NCBI GenBank assembly: GCA_032622095.1
Contig: CP136061.1
Span: forward strand, 186,004,369-186,068,368
Length of the DNA stretch: 64,000 bases
Source: Siphonodentalium dalli
Lineage: Eukaryota > Mollusca > Scaphopoda > Gadilida > Siphonodentaliidae
Direction of reading: 5' to 3'
The position numbers and the translations under genes are program-made. Within the stretch, counting starts at the first letter, position 1; every line of letters begins with the position of its first letter. The notes beneath the pieces are model-generated. The model was not told the DNA's origin, did not search any database, and worked only from the letters and a program-made list of their open reading frames with translations. This document shows positions 38,701 to 53,700 of the stretch, piece by piece.

Positions 38701-41700
38701 TCTCTTCGACAGGGGAGTATAATGAAACAATTTAGATGGTTATAAGTCCAAATAATGAGTGAGAAGTGTGTAGCAACAGTTATAATTGAACCCACCTGAG
38801 ATGCAGCAAAAGCAAGCTTTTCCAAACCAACAACATATCTCCTCTTTGCTTTCATAATCTCATCTTGTTTCTTATATAGTAGGTTCTTGAATGAGTTTAT
38901 CAACTCAAGGTATGAAGTTGGTGTCACATAATTCTTTCTCCCAAGCTCATGAAAATATCTGAAAAGTTAGAATGAAAATTTTAAATAATGCTTATTTTCA
39001 TGAACTGATCATAAGAGCATTAACCCTTTCTATACTAAATACTCATTGATAAGTAGTTCCCTTTGGAAATGTTCAGATAATAAGTTCCACAGGTTGTTTG
39101 GTGAACTTATTATCTGAACATTACCCACCAATGAATAGGAACCCTTCTGCACTTGTATTAGATTTTCTTATGTCTGCCGTCTGCTTTTACTATAGCTGAA
39201 CATCCCTCCATATGAATAATAGACCATTCCAATGATGTATACTTTCATGAGTGAATGGGAGAATAAATTTAGTATAAAACGGTTAAAAAAACAAGGCTAT
39301 CTCTTTATTATCTTTCTGAATTGATACTGGGGTAAGGAACTGTAATTTTCATTGAGAGAGAATAAAGTCAACAGGAGCTTCTGTCACAAGGCCATATTTA
39401 TTTCACTAATTTTTGTTCAACAAACTGGGTTACTATTTTTAGAACATTACACTGTTCAGTTGTGATGTGATGTATGTATTCTGAATGAAAAATCTATCTT
39501 TTAACCCTTTCAGTGCCAAGTCCGATTTTTGTATCAACCCATATTTCCTTGATCATTTTTCAAATTTCTTGATTATAATAATGTGATCTTTCCATCAATG
39601 TATCACATTATTATAATCAAGAAATTTAAAAAATGATCAAGGAAATATGGGTTGATACAAAAATCGGACTTGGCACTGAAAGGGTTAAGACACTGTAACC
39701 CTTTCTGTACTGAATGGTTTATCCCATTCAGTTATAATAGTATACATTGGAATGGTCTATTATTCATTTAGAGGGGTGTTCAGGTAATAAAAGCAGACGA
39801 TAGACAGAAAAACAGATAATGCAAGAGCAGAATGATTCATATTTCATTGGTGGGAAATATTCAGATTATAAGTACAATGATCTATGGTCGATTGTTGAAC
39901 TTATTATCTGTACATTTCCTAAGGGAACTACTCATCAATGAGTATTTAGTATAGAAAGGGTTAAAGATGGGATCCCTTTCCCTGGCATTTGATGCAGATT
40001 CACAGGTATAGAATAATTACTCAACGACGCCTGTCATCAGAACCTTTTGTCACCAGCAATCTGCAACTTTTTCAAAATAATGGTAAACTACAACTCACAG
40101 AATATGTTATCAGAAAAATATTAACAACATTGGTTGAATACCTTTACCATGGATATCTTTTAATATTCTCTCTATCATGTTAGGCCAAACAAATATTTAT
40201 TTATTTGAGTTTCAGACACTGCCGCATTGACTTTTTTGTGCTGCATTTGTCAAATTTATTGGGGATGGCATGACTGTTTAAAAAATTAATGGTAAACATA
40301 TCACAAAAATAGAACATGTGACCACCTAGAGTCACGTTGACCTCTGCATAATTTAAGTTGTTTTGCATATTTCTAACACAGGAGGTTCGGGAGTTCATCT
40401 CCTAACAGTATCGAGAATTGGGAAATATTTTAATAAAAATTGGATCCAAAAAGTTATTTGGACTGTGTAAAATTCCCAGGTCATTTAAAAATGCGGAATA
40501 TGTTACGAAATGGAACAAACACATTTTCATGTATCAATTTCATACAATCCAACAGGGGTTAAAGTATACCCGTAGAACGGTGTCATAACACTTGATGATG
40601 GGTGACATATATTTAACAGAATTAGGTTGTATTTATCTTTAATCAGTTCCTTCGAACTTGTAGGAGTCTTTATATATTGATCCGCATTTGTTTATATGAA
40701 TTACGTGATAATGCTATAACCAGATGCAATGGATACGAGTGTAAACAAACATCCACATGTGTCGGCAGCATGTACGTTGCTGTCAATGTCAGTCCAAATT
40801 ATTTACAAGAACAAAAAAATAAGAAAATGATCATCTGTTCCAATACCTGATGGACTGAAACTCAATACAATGGCAGAACAATTTTGCCTTGGTTTGTTTG
40901 AAATATTTAATAAACTGGTTTGAGAACTCAAAATATTGCTCTTGCATGTTAAACTTGGCACTCAGGGCTGAAATTATATAAACACATCCCTGGTCATCGG
41001 AAATAAAAAATAAAAATAAAGTCCTCATTGATTCCGAAAAAAAATGTGGTCTCATGTATTTATCATAGGATGCAGGAAATAAGTCATGTGTATTTAAAAA
41101 ATAACATATGATCCACGCCCCAAGCAAGGAGTCGACTGGAGCGAAGTTCTCGCCTTCAAGCCGGCAACTTCGCCCTCGGATGTCCATGAGGTGAAAACGA
41201 AGTCGCCTTCCAAATACGACCAAACTGAGATTTACTTCTTTTTGTTTGACTTCTTTTGCAAAAAGATATATTAAAATATATCTGTCATAATGTTGTTGTT
41301 CTATCTCTCAGAACCATTGGGCAAAAACATTTCCTTGAAATATCCTTTTCTGATCAAAGAAGTTGTTCACATTCAATCCTGGCCCGATCTATTTGAAGTC
41401 GCCTATATTCCTGGGATTATTCGGGGATTATATATCTTAACCATCGAAAGTCATTATCACTAGTAACAGAAGTAATTAGACCAGTCGAGTTCCATGACTT
41501 TATAAATTAGTACAAGACCGCTGTCCCGCTATTCAGATATAAAACAATTACGACATTATCAGATCTGGTACTAGGTACTTTCAACAATGCGTTGCATTTT
41601 TGGGAGAGACCGCTTCCGTAAATAAATGGCCACGCCCACTAACAGGTGCGTCCAACTTGTCAAGATTATTGTTTAATCGGATTATACAATGGATATTGGC

Positions 41701-44700
41701 ATTATTTATTAAAAGTTTTAGAAATAAAACTAAAAGCTTTTACAACTCTTTGACTAGTCCTTCTTCTGTATTTTAGCAGACACAAAATTTTCAAATTTAT
41801 AATAACAATTAATTTCTTCAGATAACGTAAATATTTTTTATTTCTAAATAAAAGTTATAAATTGAAGAAATACAATGTAAGATTATCTATCTAAACTATA
41901 CTTGTGCTGTATTTTATTCTTGCTAAACATGATTTATCTTGTTATTTTATCTTTTTATTGATGTTATAAATAAACAGCTATTTAAAAATTAATAAGAGTT
42001 TATGTTTTCTCTTAAGTCTCCCCCACTTCTCCCTATTTTGGGCTGAAGTCTCCCTAAAATCTTTAGAGGGACAAGTCACTTTTCCCTGTGTTCAAACCCT
42101 AGCTTGGGCCCTAATATGATCCATTTTATACTCTACTTTAAATGACATCAGATGATTTCTTCTCCCTCATAGGTTCTTAAAAAAAAATTATATCGAGACC
42201 ACCAAATAAATCTCTTAATTATACTTACTTATCTGATAGTAGTATAGAGCTCTGATGGAAATGTTTACAAATTTGAACTGTTTCCTTTTTTTCTTGGTCC
42301 TCAATGTCGGCATCTTCCAAGAACTTGTTGGCCACCCTCTCTAGAGCATCATCAGGCCAGGCCTACAATGAGAAGTAAGCTAGAATTAGCAATAACATTT
42401 TACATTTATATTTACATCGTTACTCATAAAACCTTTGGCCCACATACAAGTTTAACAGCTATGACACCTGATTACATTTTCTTATATTTCAGCACTGTGT
42501 TTTTAATGAAAATACATGGGTAAGTTCTTGAAAAGGCAAGAAATCAAGTATAAACACCAGCAAAATATCTCTATCACGGAGAAATTCTGAAACTGGTCTA
42601 GCGCTTTCGATTTTGGTAAATCTTCATCAAGACCTTGGAGTTTATACTCAATTCCTAGCCTAATCCATACGCTCTCCATCACCGAGAACCACTGGCAAGA
42701 AACAAGGGCTTTCAGCCAATCATTGCCTACCCCACCACACCCCCCCCCCCCTAAGATCTTGAAAACTTCAAACTCATGAAGATCGAGCAAATACAACCAG
42801 TCTATATCTTCCAATTAATTATGACAAGGTTAACATACTATCTGATATTACCAAGGATACTTATTCATGTATATATTTCATCATTTCATGTTGCCATTTG
42901 CCACTTCATTTTGTATATATGTAGGGTGGCAAGAAGACTGCCAACTTTAGTCATGCCACTCTTGTAAAATATTCCAATGGAAATTAGGGCCCGGGACAAT
43001 TTCTCAAAGTGGGTATAAACACACTGTATAACATACCTGGAACCAGTCTATAGTACAGCAGTTGATGAGAGATGGAAACTGTCTGAGTCGATTACGGAAT
43101 GCATCACCAATAGGACTGAATGCAATGATGATATGCAGATGTGTCTTAATTCTGTTCACAAAGAATGCAAACAAAGCCAGTGGACTGAAGTCAGCGGCCT
43201 TGTCTCCACAGGCATCCTGTGCTGCAGGTCTGACTTGCTGTAATCCAAGGTGAAAAGGAGGAAAAGTTTAAGTAAAGGTAATGAGGATATAAGATTAATT
43301 TCATATCTAATCCATGTCAGCGCTTCAGCTTTTATTAAAACAATGTCATGGTCTATATTGACTACAATTGTTTATGAAAATGACCACAACTATTCTCATT
43401 CAGTGGATATAAACACCGGAATGGAATCATTTTTCTATGTGTTGCTCTCATTGTCATCATTGGCGACACAGTTCTGGAATGATACATGGAGATAAAGCTG
43501 CTAACACTGTGAGTATTTACTAAAATTTGTCCAGCATAGCATACCAATCATTGGCCTATTAACCCTTTCAGTGCCAAGTCCGATTTTTGTATCAACCCAT
43601 ATTTCCTTGATCATTTTTCAAATTTATTGATATAATAATGTGATACATTGATGGAAGCATGTCAAAACCTATTTCGCATATGCGAAAAAAATGCGATAAA
43701 ACTGCGAAAAATGTGGCGTCATTGACGTTGTTTTTTCCGACATTATCGAAGTTTTTTCGTCATTATCGCACGCCATAACGTTGTACGTTTTCGTCATTTT
43801 CGCTGTCTTGGTTCGATGTTTTCGCAATTATCGCAGTTTTGTTTCGCAGTTTTGCTCAAATGTTCGCTGTTCTGTTTCGACATATTTTCGCAGTGTTTGT
43901 TTTCGTCAAGATCGCAGCATTATTTCAGTCAATATTGCTGTTGTGTCGATATGATTGGCAGGACAGTTTGTGTTCAATAAATACTCCATAGTCGCAGTTT
44001 TATACCATGTGTCGCAAATGGGGAAGATGTCAGTATCCATGGTGACATTTCTCAGATCGGAGTTTTTCTCATAAGAATTCCAATGATTTAATCGGAGTTT
44101 TCTCCGATATGAAAACAATTCCGATTTGATCGGAGTTCCATGTATTAGTAAATTTCTCCGATCTACTGAAATCTCCGATTTGGTTAATATCGGACAATTC
44201 AAACGTTCATGAACTATTATTAATAGAAGATTAAAGTCCCAAATAAATTATTCCCAGACCCGATTTATATAATAGGATAGGCCTACAATCATTTCCTACG
44301 TTTTGATGTGGCCGCAAATCGGTGGGTTTATAGCAGTGATATTGTATCACTGGTTTACAGTAAATGTTACAGTACAATGTTGAAGCCCCCCAAAATCGCG
44401 TGCAATAATTGCTACATCGTCGCATTAAGACTGATGAAGTGTTACCGTAAACAATGCAAATTTTGATTTTGAAAAACGTTTTTTGTGTGTGATTATGTAA
44501 CTTGTCTTCATTTTGGGTAAACCGTCACCATTTAATTGTGCAAACTATTATGAATAAAAGAATACAGCCGAGGACGACAACCCCGATTTATAGTATACTT
44601 TCTGTATGCCACGTAGAGTTAATTTCTACAGTTTCAATCTGTCTTTCTAGACCCGACACATATTTTAATGTGGACGCAAATCAGGGGGTTTACGGCATCG

Positions 44701-47700
44701 TCGGATTCTGAAAGTACCGTAAACCCGGTGGTGGTTTTGTCGTAAACAATGCTTTCAATTTCGCAATATAAGTATGAAATCATTGTTAGATATCGGAAGC
44801 GCAGCGTCATCATGATTAATTCGTCGGCGACTTTTATTTCAAATCTACACATTTTATTCAATATATATCAGCGATCAGATGCGACAAAGTTAAGTTAATA
44901 CAAAACATATTATATAATAGTTTGGAATTTCCACGTGTTATGTTGTGCTATTATTAGCACTGTAATTTCCCAGGCCAATCCTAGTTTCGTTTGTGGGTAG
45001 CATTGACTGACAGAGGAGTTGAGTGTTATGTTTTTCTCCTCGATTCTTTATTGAATGAATAATAAAAACATGGATAATGATATACACACCATTATAAAAC
45101 AATGAACTTAGGGGGTATGGCTCTATATATGTCTGGTGTTGATACAATGTGATGAGGGCTTGTTCTATATCGGGCCTATTGCTTCAAATGCTGGATGGAC
45201 GGTTGTCGCTCCCGTTGTGGGTGGGTGCAGCTGGTTTCAAATTTCTGTGTGATTTCATCTTTTTTCTGTTAGATGTGTGATACCTGGGGTTGTGAAAACC
45301 CTAACTTCTTCGTACTGTCGACATGTGTAAACTGCTGGTCTAATATTTTCCCAACTGCGTATATGTCCGCTAACGATAGATCTATTCGATTTCATCACTG
45401 TTTCTAGCGATGATCAAACTGATATTATGACATCAAGTCACTTCATTTTGGAATTTTATATATTAGATGTGTTGTTTTTGTCCAACGAGTTAAACCATTG
45501 TTCACTAATTGAGAAGACATCACGACAACAACAACAACAACAAAACTGTCGCACAGTTCACGCATGGTTGTGAGGGACCGGTATATACGTCATTATATGT
45601 CAGTAGGCCTATATGTTTGTATAGCCTTTTGCTAAATGTGACCCCTTCACACATTTGGAATGGGTTGACTATTGTTTAATTAGGCCTTGTGCGAATTCAT
45701 AGCTATCAAAACAGTCGAACTGTCAAGTCGTTGTACTTGTGTATTAACCGCATAGAGTTGTTTGTTTGGCCTTTGGCTGAACTTTATTTTCCTTGACACA
45801 ATTCAGCCAATAAAAATTCAGCTGGCATCTGATTACGTAGAAGGCAAAAATAAATGCGACAACATCGTATCGATGTTTGAACTTTTCGTCAACTTTTCGT
45901 CATTTGCGAATATCGATCAATGTTTCGACGTTCATATTTTCAGCAATCTAATGCTCTGATATGTTCCCTTCACAGCATACAACTATTACCTCCATTATCT
46001 CTGCTTTCTCGTCAGCAGCGAACAGATTTGGTACTTCCCCAGTGTTCAGTAAATTGTCAACGTCTTCAAGAAAAGACTCTTCCTTTATTTGAGTGTCAGT
46101 GATGAGGAATATAGTGGTTTTACCCGCAGCACCAGCACTCTTCAACACAGACTGAAAAATAGATTACGATAGGAGTACAGTAATGCCCTAAGTAATCGAC
46201 CCCTTAACAAAATCCTGAAAAATTACCCATAATTCTGCTGTGGTTAAGGGGTCGATTCTTAGGGCATTACTGTATATCACAGGGATCAAGTATATCTTTC
46301 ACACTTCATAAATTTGCTACATATAATTATTTATTTGAACGTGTAAGCTAGGCCTAGGATAGGAATAGTATGAGGTTATAAATCACATTCCAACGCATGC
46401 TCGCAACCTTTTCAATTTGTTTTTAGTCTGAGAAATGGAGAATTTACTTTTCATGGCCTAACTAAAAATTGGCCTTAGATTGAATTAACCCTTTCATGAC
46501 GGGAGCTGCACTGGTAGCCTCACATATATAAGAGAATGCACTGGCTTACAAGGTGAAGGTAAATATTGTTAGGCCAATGCATTCACTTAGAAATGTGAGA
46601 CTCCTTATGGGAGACTTGCATATATAAGAGACTGCATTGGCACAGTGTTTTCAATAAAATCAGGAAACTCCAGTCATGGAAGGGTTAATATGAATTAAAT
46701 ATTGAATGGTAATAATAATAATAATAATCGAGCAACAATACAAGACAAAATGCGAGCTCAGATATAAAACTCCCAAAACAACATTTAGTTTGGAAATAAC
46801 CGTGTGCTCTTTCTTTAAAATCAACAGCAAAAACTGTTATCAAATAAGAAATAATTCAAATCTTCACTTAATAACCAAGCTTTTATGACTTCAATACTGC
46901 TCTTGACAGTGAATTTTGAAAATCCAAGATGTGAAGAATGCTGTGATACTATTATGATATTATGTAGCACACTATTTCTCGTGACTATTCCGTGAAAAAA
47001 CATTTCTTTTTTGCTTTGGCCAGGGACATCATTAAATGTATACTACATGCATATGTATATATGTTATTCACTCTTATTTACATTATGTTCTGTACATTGG
47101 GGATGACAGGCAGACGGTCCTTGAGACTGTGTCATTCCTGGTGATATACTTCTACATCTGTTCAAATGTTCTTTATATTCCACTCATTTGTATATCCCAA
47201 TAAAAAAATATATCAATAATATTTTGACTTGCATTGAGTGATGACCCAGCCATCTTGTTGTCGAAGAGATGACAGATCAACTAGCTTTATGGCCTTCATG
47301 CAAGTCAAAAGATCAGAATTAAATCCTTAACCCTTTCAATATTTACTGAATAGCTATATATAGAATTTCCCATTCAGTTACAAAAGTATAAATTGAAATG
47401 GTCCAATATTCATTTGGAGGGGTGTTCAGGACAAATGAGCAGATGACAGACAGGCAAATAGATAATAGAAGTACAGAAGGGTTCATTTTCATTGGAGGGA
47501 TATGTTCAAATAATATGTCTATAGCATTTGTTGAACTTATTATCTGAACATTTCCTACGGCAACTACTCATCAATGAGTATTTAGAATAGAAAGGGTTAA
47601 AAAGTGGATGGATCAATAACATTTATTATATGATCATAAGTTTCTTTCCCAATTCCTATGTTAAAACATTAACGAAAAAAATCGAGATATCTAATGATGT

Positions 47701-50700
47701 TCACCTCATTAATCAAACAAGAGGTAATATCAGTTCTGAGTGACGTCAGATACTTCAGGGGTTAACATAACTTATTATCAGACCTGAATATAGATAGGAT
47801 TTTCCCAGCGACGTTCAACGTCACAACGTCTTGTCCAATCAAAGCGCGTTTCATATAATAAAACAGTTATCGCATTGTTTCTTGGTTGACACGAGGAATT
47901 GTCAGCCCTTGGAAGTCAATATTCACCTCGGCCTATGGCCTTGGTGAATATTGATTTCCTCGGGTTGACAATTCCTCGTGTCAACCTCGAAACAATGCGA
48001 TAACTGTATAATAACAGATATATAAGAAATGGAATATGTGATTTGTGGCCTAAAATAATGTTTCTAAAATGCACTTTTAGACCACGTGCAGTATTAAAAA
48101 GTCAATATCAATGATAGAACCAATTATGACAAACTAACCTTCAAATCCTCTCGCCATTCATTCTTGCCATAGCTTTTAGAGATTTCAGGCTGGAAGATAT
48201 CATAGCCAGCCATAGCTGTAGCTAACCTTGTCAGTGATTGACGACCACTACCACCAACACCGACAAGTAAAGCATTTCCACCAGGTACCCTCAATACTCG
48301 ACAAATCCTTGACAAATGCTCTAACACATATCTAGAAATCATAGAAACCAAGTTTAGTGTGCCTGTCATTTGCAGAATGAGGTCCCTAGAGGGTGAATTT
48401 TGTGATGCTATCCAGCACAGCAGGCTGGCATCGCCAAATTCACCCTCTGGGGACCTCATTCTGCATGTCCTCATCTGCAATTGGAAGACATAGACTCAGA
48501 TTGAAGTTCCCAAATTGTGAATATTGTGATGTACATCCATTGAGAACCTCGATTATGCAATGTATCGTCTGTAAATTTGGGGATATAGAGAAACTAAACT
48601 AAAAAAAAATAAATAGAATCTATGTGAAGACGTTTCTGTAGAAATTGGATAATGAAGAAACTTTCCAGAGAAGATGAGGCCTATAAGTAGAATGAGGTGC
48701 CCAGAGGGTGAATTTAGTGATGCTATCCCGCTAGCGGGATAGCGTCACTAAATTCACCCTCTGGGGACCTCATTCTGTAAATGACAGGCACACTAAACTC
48801 AGGCCTGATAGAAACTGAGGTCAAAGTTCATTTATTGTATTGTTTTAAAGATGTATTCAGGGTTCCAGTCCAATTTTATGCAACATGTTTTGTTGACAGA
48901 AATGAGTGTGGGTCACGTTTATTGTGCCAGGTTATGTAAACATGATTAGTTGGTTGATACTTTAAATGTTTACAAGATTTCAGACTGATTTTTCAGATTT
49001 CGATCTTGATGACTTGCCTCAATGAGTGTTTTGATGCCCAAATCTGTCAAAATTCTTTTCCTTTTTATTTTTTCTGAACATCAAAAAGTGTCAAGCACAT
49101 AAAAGGCTGTTTTGAGAAAACTATGATGAACAATGACAATCTCCCAAAATTTGCTTGATAAAAAATGGGATAGTTAAGGACTGGATGATAGGTCTCACCT
49201 GAAGATGACCAGATTCATTTTTGCCTTATGCATATTGTTATATTCATCCAAACAAGATTCCACGACAGTGTAAAATGATTCAAGGGAGCTAATTTCCTCA
49301 TAGACTCGCTCATCTGCTTCAGCGTCAGGATTCATGTAGTCACCAAACATCAAACTTCGTAAATCTTCTTCTTTTACCTACAAAAAGTCCACAAATATAA
49401 GCCTCTACCAATTTGCAAGAGATTATGCCTAATTTATGCAGAACAAAAGATAATCCAACCAAAAAAAAAAGAAGTTTTCCAGCATATATATGTTTAAATG
49501 AAAATTTCACACAACACAGAATGTTCAAGAATATCATTGTGTATGTAGTTGAGAACATAACTTACACATTTCTAATTTGATAATGTTGATCACATTATTC
49601 ATATAAACAAAGAAGATTTTATTTTCACTACATCACATCTAGCATTAAAACCTGTCCAAATGAATCCATCCGTCATTTCACTTAATTATATGCATGCGAC
49701 AGGTATGAACTATTACCCTGATGAGCCTGAATACTCAGTAACCATCAGGGGAGGTACAGCCACAATGTGGCCAGCATACTAACAAGATCTTTCACTGCTC
49801 ATAATCAGGTACCCTTTTTAATGCATGGATGGTGTGAAGCAGACACAGTACAAGCAACCTTGCTCAAGGGTCACAACTTGGCACAAAATTTGAACAGTGT
49901 ACGATCTCACAATTGCACGCTGATCAATTCGGACAAGGCACTGCTGTGTGAAACTCGCATAAGAACAGCGACGGCCATAAACTAGTCTCGATGTGTTAAC
50001 AGCAAAGACAAGTCCGACTTGCTAACCACTGGACCACGGAGCTCCAATGTGTGTATTACTGTTCATATGACAATTAGACCAGTAATATGCAACAAATCAA
50101 CAGACATATTAGCCACAATTAGCCACACATGGGTGTACCTTGTAACTGTTTTACCATTGCCATCGGAAGTCACCTAACTCACATGACCATTCCGCCTACA
50201 CGCGGTACTGTCAAACCGTTTTCCATCCAAAATATAGCATATGAAACTTAAAGTAAAGAGGAATAACCCAATTGTCTAATAACCGAATAAGTGGCCAATG
50301 CTAAGCAGGCTGTATGACAATGGAATTTTACTGAGCGAGAAGAGCTTATTTTGATTGAAGTCTATAGCTATTAAGCATATCGGTGGTCGCAGTTCGTCTT
50401 CACAAATGACTATTGTTTACATGTTTTCCTACACGTTTGACTGACATCTAAAAAGGTGTAGGTCTGGAATCATAAAATCACATTACTTTTCCCACCATGT
50501 GCATCTTCATAGCAAAATCATAGTAACACATGTTGCATGTAACATACACGTGCAAGCCTTGAAATAGTGTGTCTGTCATTTGCAGAATGAGGTTCCCAGA
50601 GGGTGAATTTAGTGATGCTACCCCACATAGCGGGCTAGCATCACCAAATTCACCCTCTGGGAACCTCATTCTGCTGAGGTGTAAGCAGAATGAGGTCCCC

Positions 50701-53700
50701 AGAGGGTGGATTTGGTGATGCTAGCCCGCTATGCGGGGTAGCATCACTAAATTCACCCTCTGGGGACCTCATTCTGCAAATGACAGGCACACTACTTCAA
50801 GGCTTGAACACGTTTGGCTAAACCAGGCTATTGCTTTCCATTCCCCACAGCTATAGATAGTGCTGCTTTTCAAGCCCCATTCTTACCGTCCCTCCACCCT
50901 GGCCTTCATTTGTAAGATGATCCAATAAGCTGTCAATGCTCTCTTTGAAGAAATCGCTCATATATTTCTTCACTGACCTGTGAAAACAAATCAAAATGTA
51001 ACAATGACATGATCAAATAAACAATCATTTTGAATTTTGTATTTTTTAAATATTTTTTTATTGAATAAAAAAAACATACACGGAATATCACACACATACA
51101 TTAGCATCATATATTTCAAGGCAGGGGAGGGGAAACTATCTCACAGTCACAAGTACACAGTCTCACACTCTTTAATTGCACCTGGTGTCATCATCTAAGG
51201 TGTTGTGGACATATAACATGTTTATTTAATATAATATGGAAGATTGGGCACAATCCACGACACAAAGCTGTGAACAGTCAGGATATTTCAAACAGATATA
51301 TATGTTGGCACTATTATAGTTATTTTTCCATATTTCTATGGGTGGCATGGTGAGATGATGCAGGCATTTTGAATTATTAGTGTTACAATCAGACAAAGCT
51401 GTGGAAACATAAGATGAAGATAACTCAGGGAGTTTTTAACCCTTTGTTTCCTGAAGAAAATCCTCCCATTCACTCCTAAGGTAGCAATACACAATTTCCA
51501 GCAATTTTGGCCAACTTGGGAGGGGGTACTATACTTCAAATCTATGCTGAGCCATTATCTTTGGCATAGGTCCAATCAAGCATGTTTTAATTTCAACAGA
51601 AATTGTAGGTGTAATCATATGTTGTACTTTAGCTTCTTCATAAAATTAGTCATTGAGTTATGCCCTTTGGTTTGCACACACAAAACACTTAATTTTACCC
51701 ATTGTTTTTACTCAAATTGACAACTTCAACCTAAAAACAGACCACGACAGGGCGAATGTCAGTAAATAAGCTTCTTACACCTGATAGAGCTATGTTAGAA
51801 CTAAGAAATATTTGAAATAGAAATAAAGTTAACAGCAATGTGAAAAAAATGTCTTGCAAGCACAGATGACGGAATTCAGGGGAGAGAAATCAGGCTATTT
51901 TCCTGTAACCAATAACACATAGTTGGCCTTCACTGAATACGAAAATCTTGTTACGTATCCAAATTTGTCACTTTTTTTGTGAACTTTGTGTAAAATGATT
52001 AAACCTTCAAACCGGTAATGACACGTACATTAATACAGGCTATACTGGCTGTTATGCTCCCCCAGATACTTATTTTTCTATTTTTCAGACCCCCTACAAC
52101 GCTCTAAATCGTGTACTGCTACCTACAGGATACGAAGTGTCAGTTAATAAATTTACATTGTGACATTACCATACACATAACTCTATATAATGGTCTGTCT
52201 GCAGTTTGGACTTTGTTACAATAGCAGACCTGTGCACGCAAGGTCACATCTTATCACACGAACGTAGGCGAAGGTTGTGGTAGTTTATGTTATGAATTTT
52301 GCAAATTAGTATGCATGGCTTGCGAATAATAATTAGAATTTTTAAGTAATGCATGCATTCAAATTTCGACACATAATATGCTAGAATCCAAAGTGCGTTT
52401 CAGTAATTCATTTTTGCGCACAGAGCAAAATGGACTATTCAACTTACTATCTAAACATTCAATTAACGGGAATCAAGTACCTAGTATTAGCGAATATTCA
52501 GTTCTTAAAGACTTAAAGAAACCTATACTTTTCAAGATAAATTTTTCCATCTTTTGCTCTCCTTTATGATATTCATAGGGATGAAAATTAGGGCCCTGTA
52601 AATTAGGATTTTTACTTCGAATCGAATCGGGCAAAAGATTTGAAATCTCTTCACGAAAAGTCATTAATTAAGGAAGACGATGCATGGATCTCATTTTTTT
52701 GTAAATACTGACCGATGTGAATGCAATGAGTGATGGATCGACATGTGCCTTCAAACTTTCACATTTGACAAACAACTTCATTCTCCTGCCATCATTGAAA
52801 TCTGCCATATTCAGTTACATGTAATTAACATGTGACATGCACTTCCTGTGACACTGCAGTCCCAGTGGACGTATTTCATTCATAGAGAAATTGAGGAGGG
52901 GGGTTTACATGTAGTTATAGATCATTTGCAACATTTTTGTTACCATTATGTGCAATCGTTTGTTAGTATCCGATTTCACTTTGCACAAAATTGCTGTTGC
53001 CTGTATTTAGGCAGTATGTGTATCAATCCGATGGTAAAGATTCAATAAAGTTTGAATCAGGACAACGGATTTTGAATCGAATCAGACAAAATATTTCAAA
53101 TCACAATGAATTGATTAGCAGGACACCAATGAAAATAGGCTCATATTTTGTTTTTATATTCATATTCAGACAGAAATTATAGGTTCATAAAGATCCTCTA
53201 CCCAGCCCTCATAATTCAAATTGTTTGGCTTCGGCAAATGCTACGGCAACCATTGATATGGGGACAGTTTGCTTCAGCAAATGGCTTCGGCATTGCTGAT
53301 TGCTGTAGCCAATTATGAGGGCTGTCTACCACAGAACAATAAAGAAGATTTATAGTTACTTTTTCAAACAAATGAACTGAATGACCAAACTTACTTGAAT
53401 AGCCACTCTCTGTCAGCATCATCAGTGAGACGGTCATAAAACACTCTCATCACTTCATGCACCCAGAGTCTGCGAAGAATGAAAATATTTTAGTGAATTG
53501 TCAAAAATATATTTCTGCTATTGAAGATGGTCTCTCTCTTCCTAAATACCATTTATTGAGTTTCTGGGGTATAAAATAATAAATATGAGTCAAAGACACC
53601 TGTCCGTAAACGCTTCTATCAATTAATATTGATTTTATAATATTTTCTTATATATGCGATAAACAAGTGGGACACTTTTTTGTTAGTATTTTTAGATAGA

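Noticed and set aside
40831-41223. 130-codon minus frame
   Set aside because: It crosses the left boundary of the hAT element at 41114, so it joins unrelated sequences.
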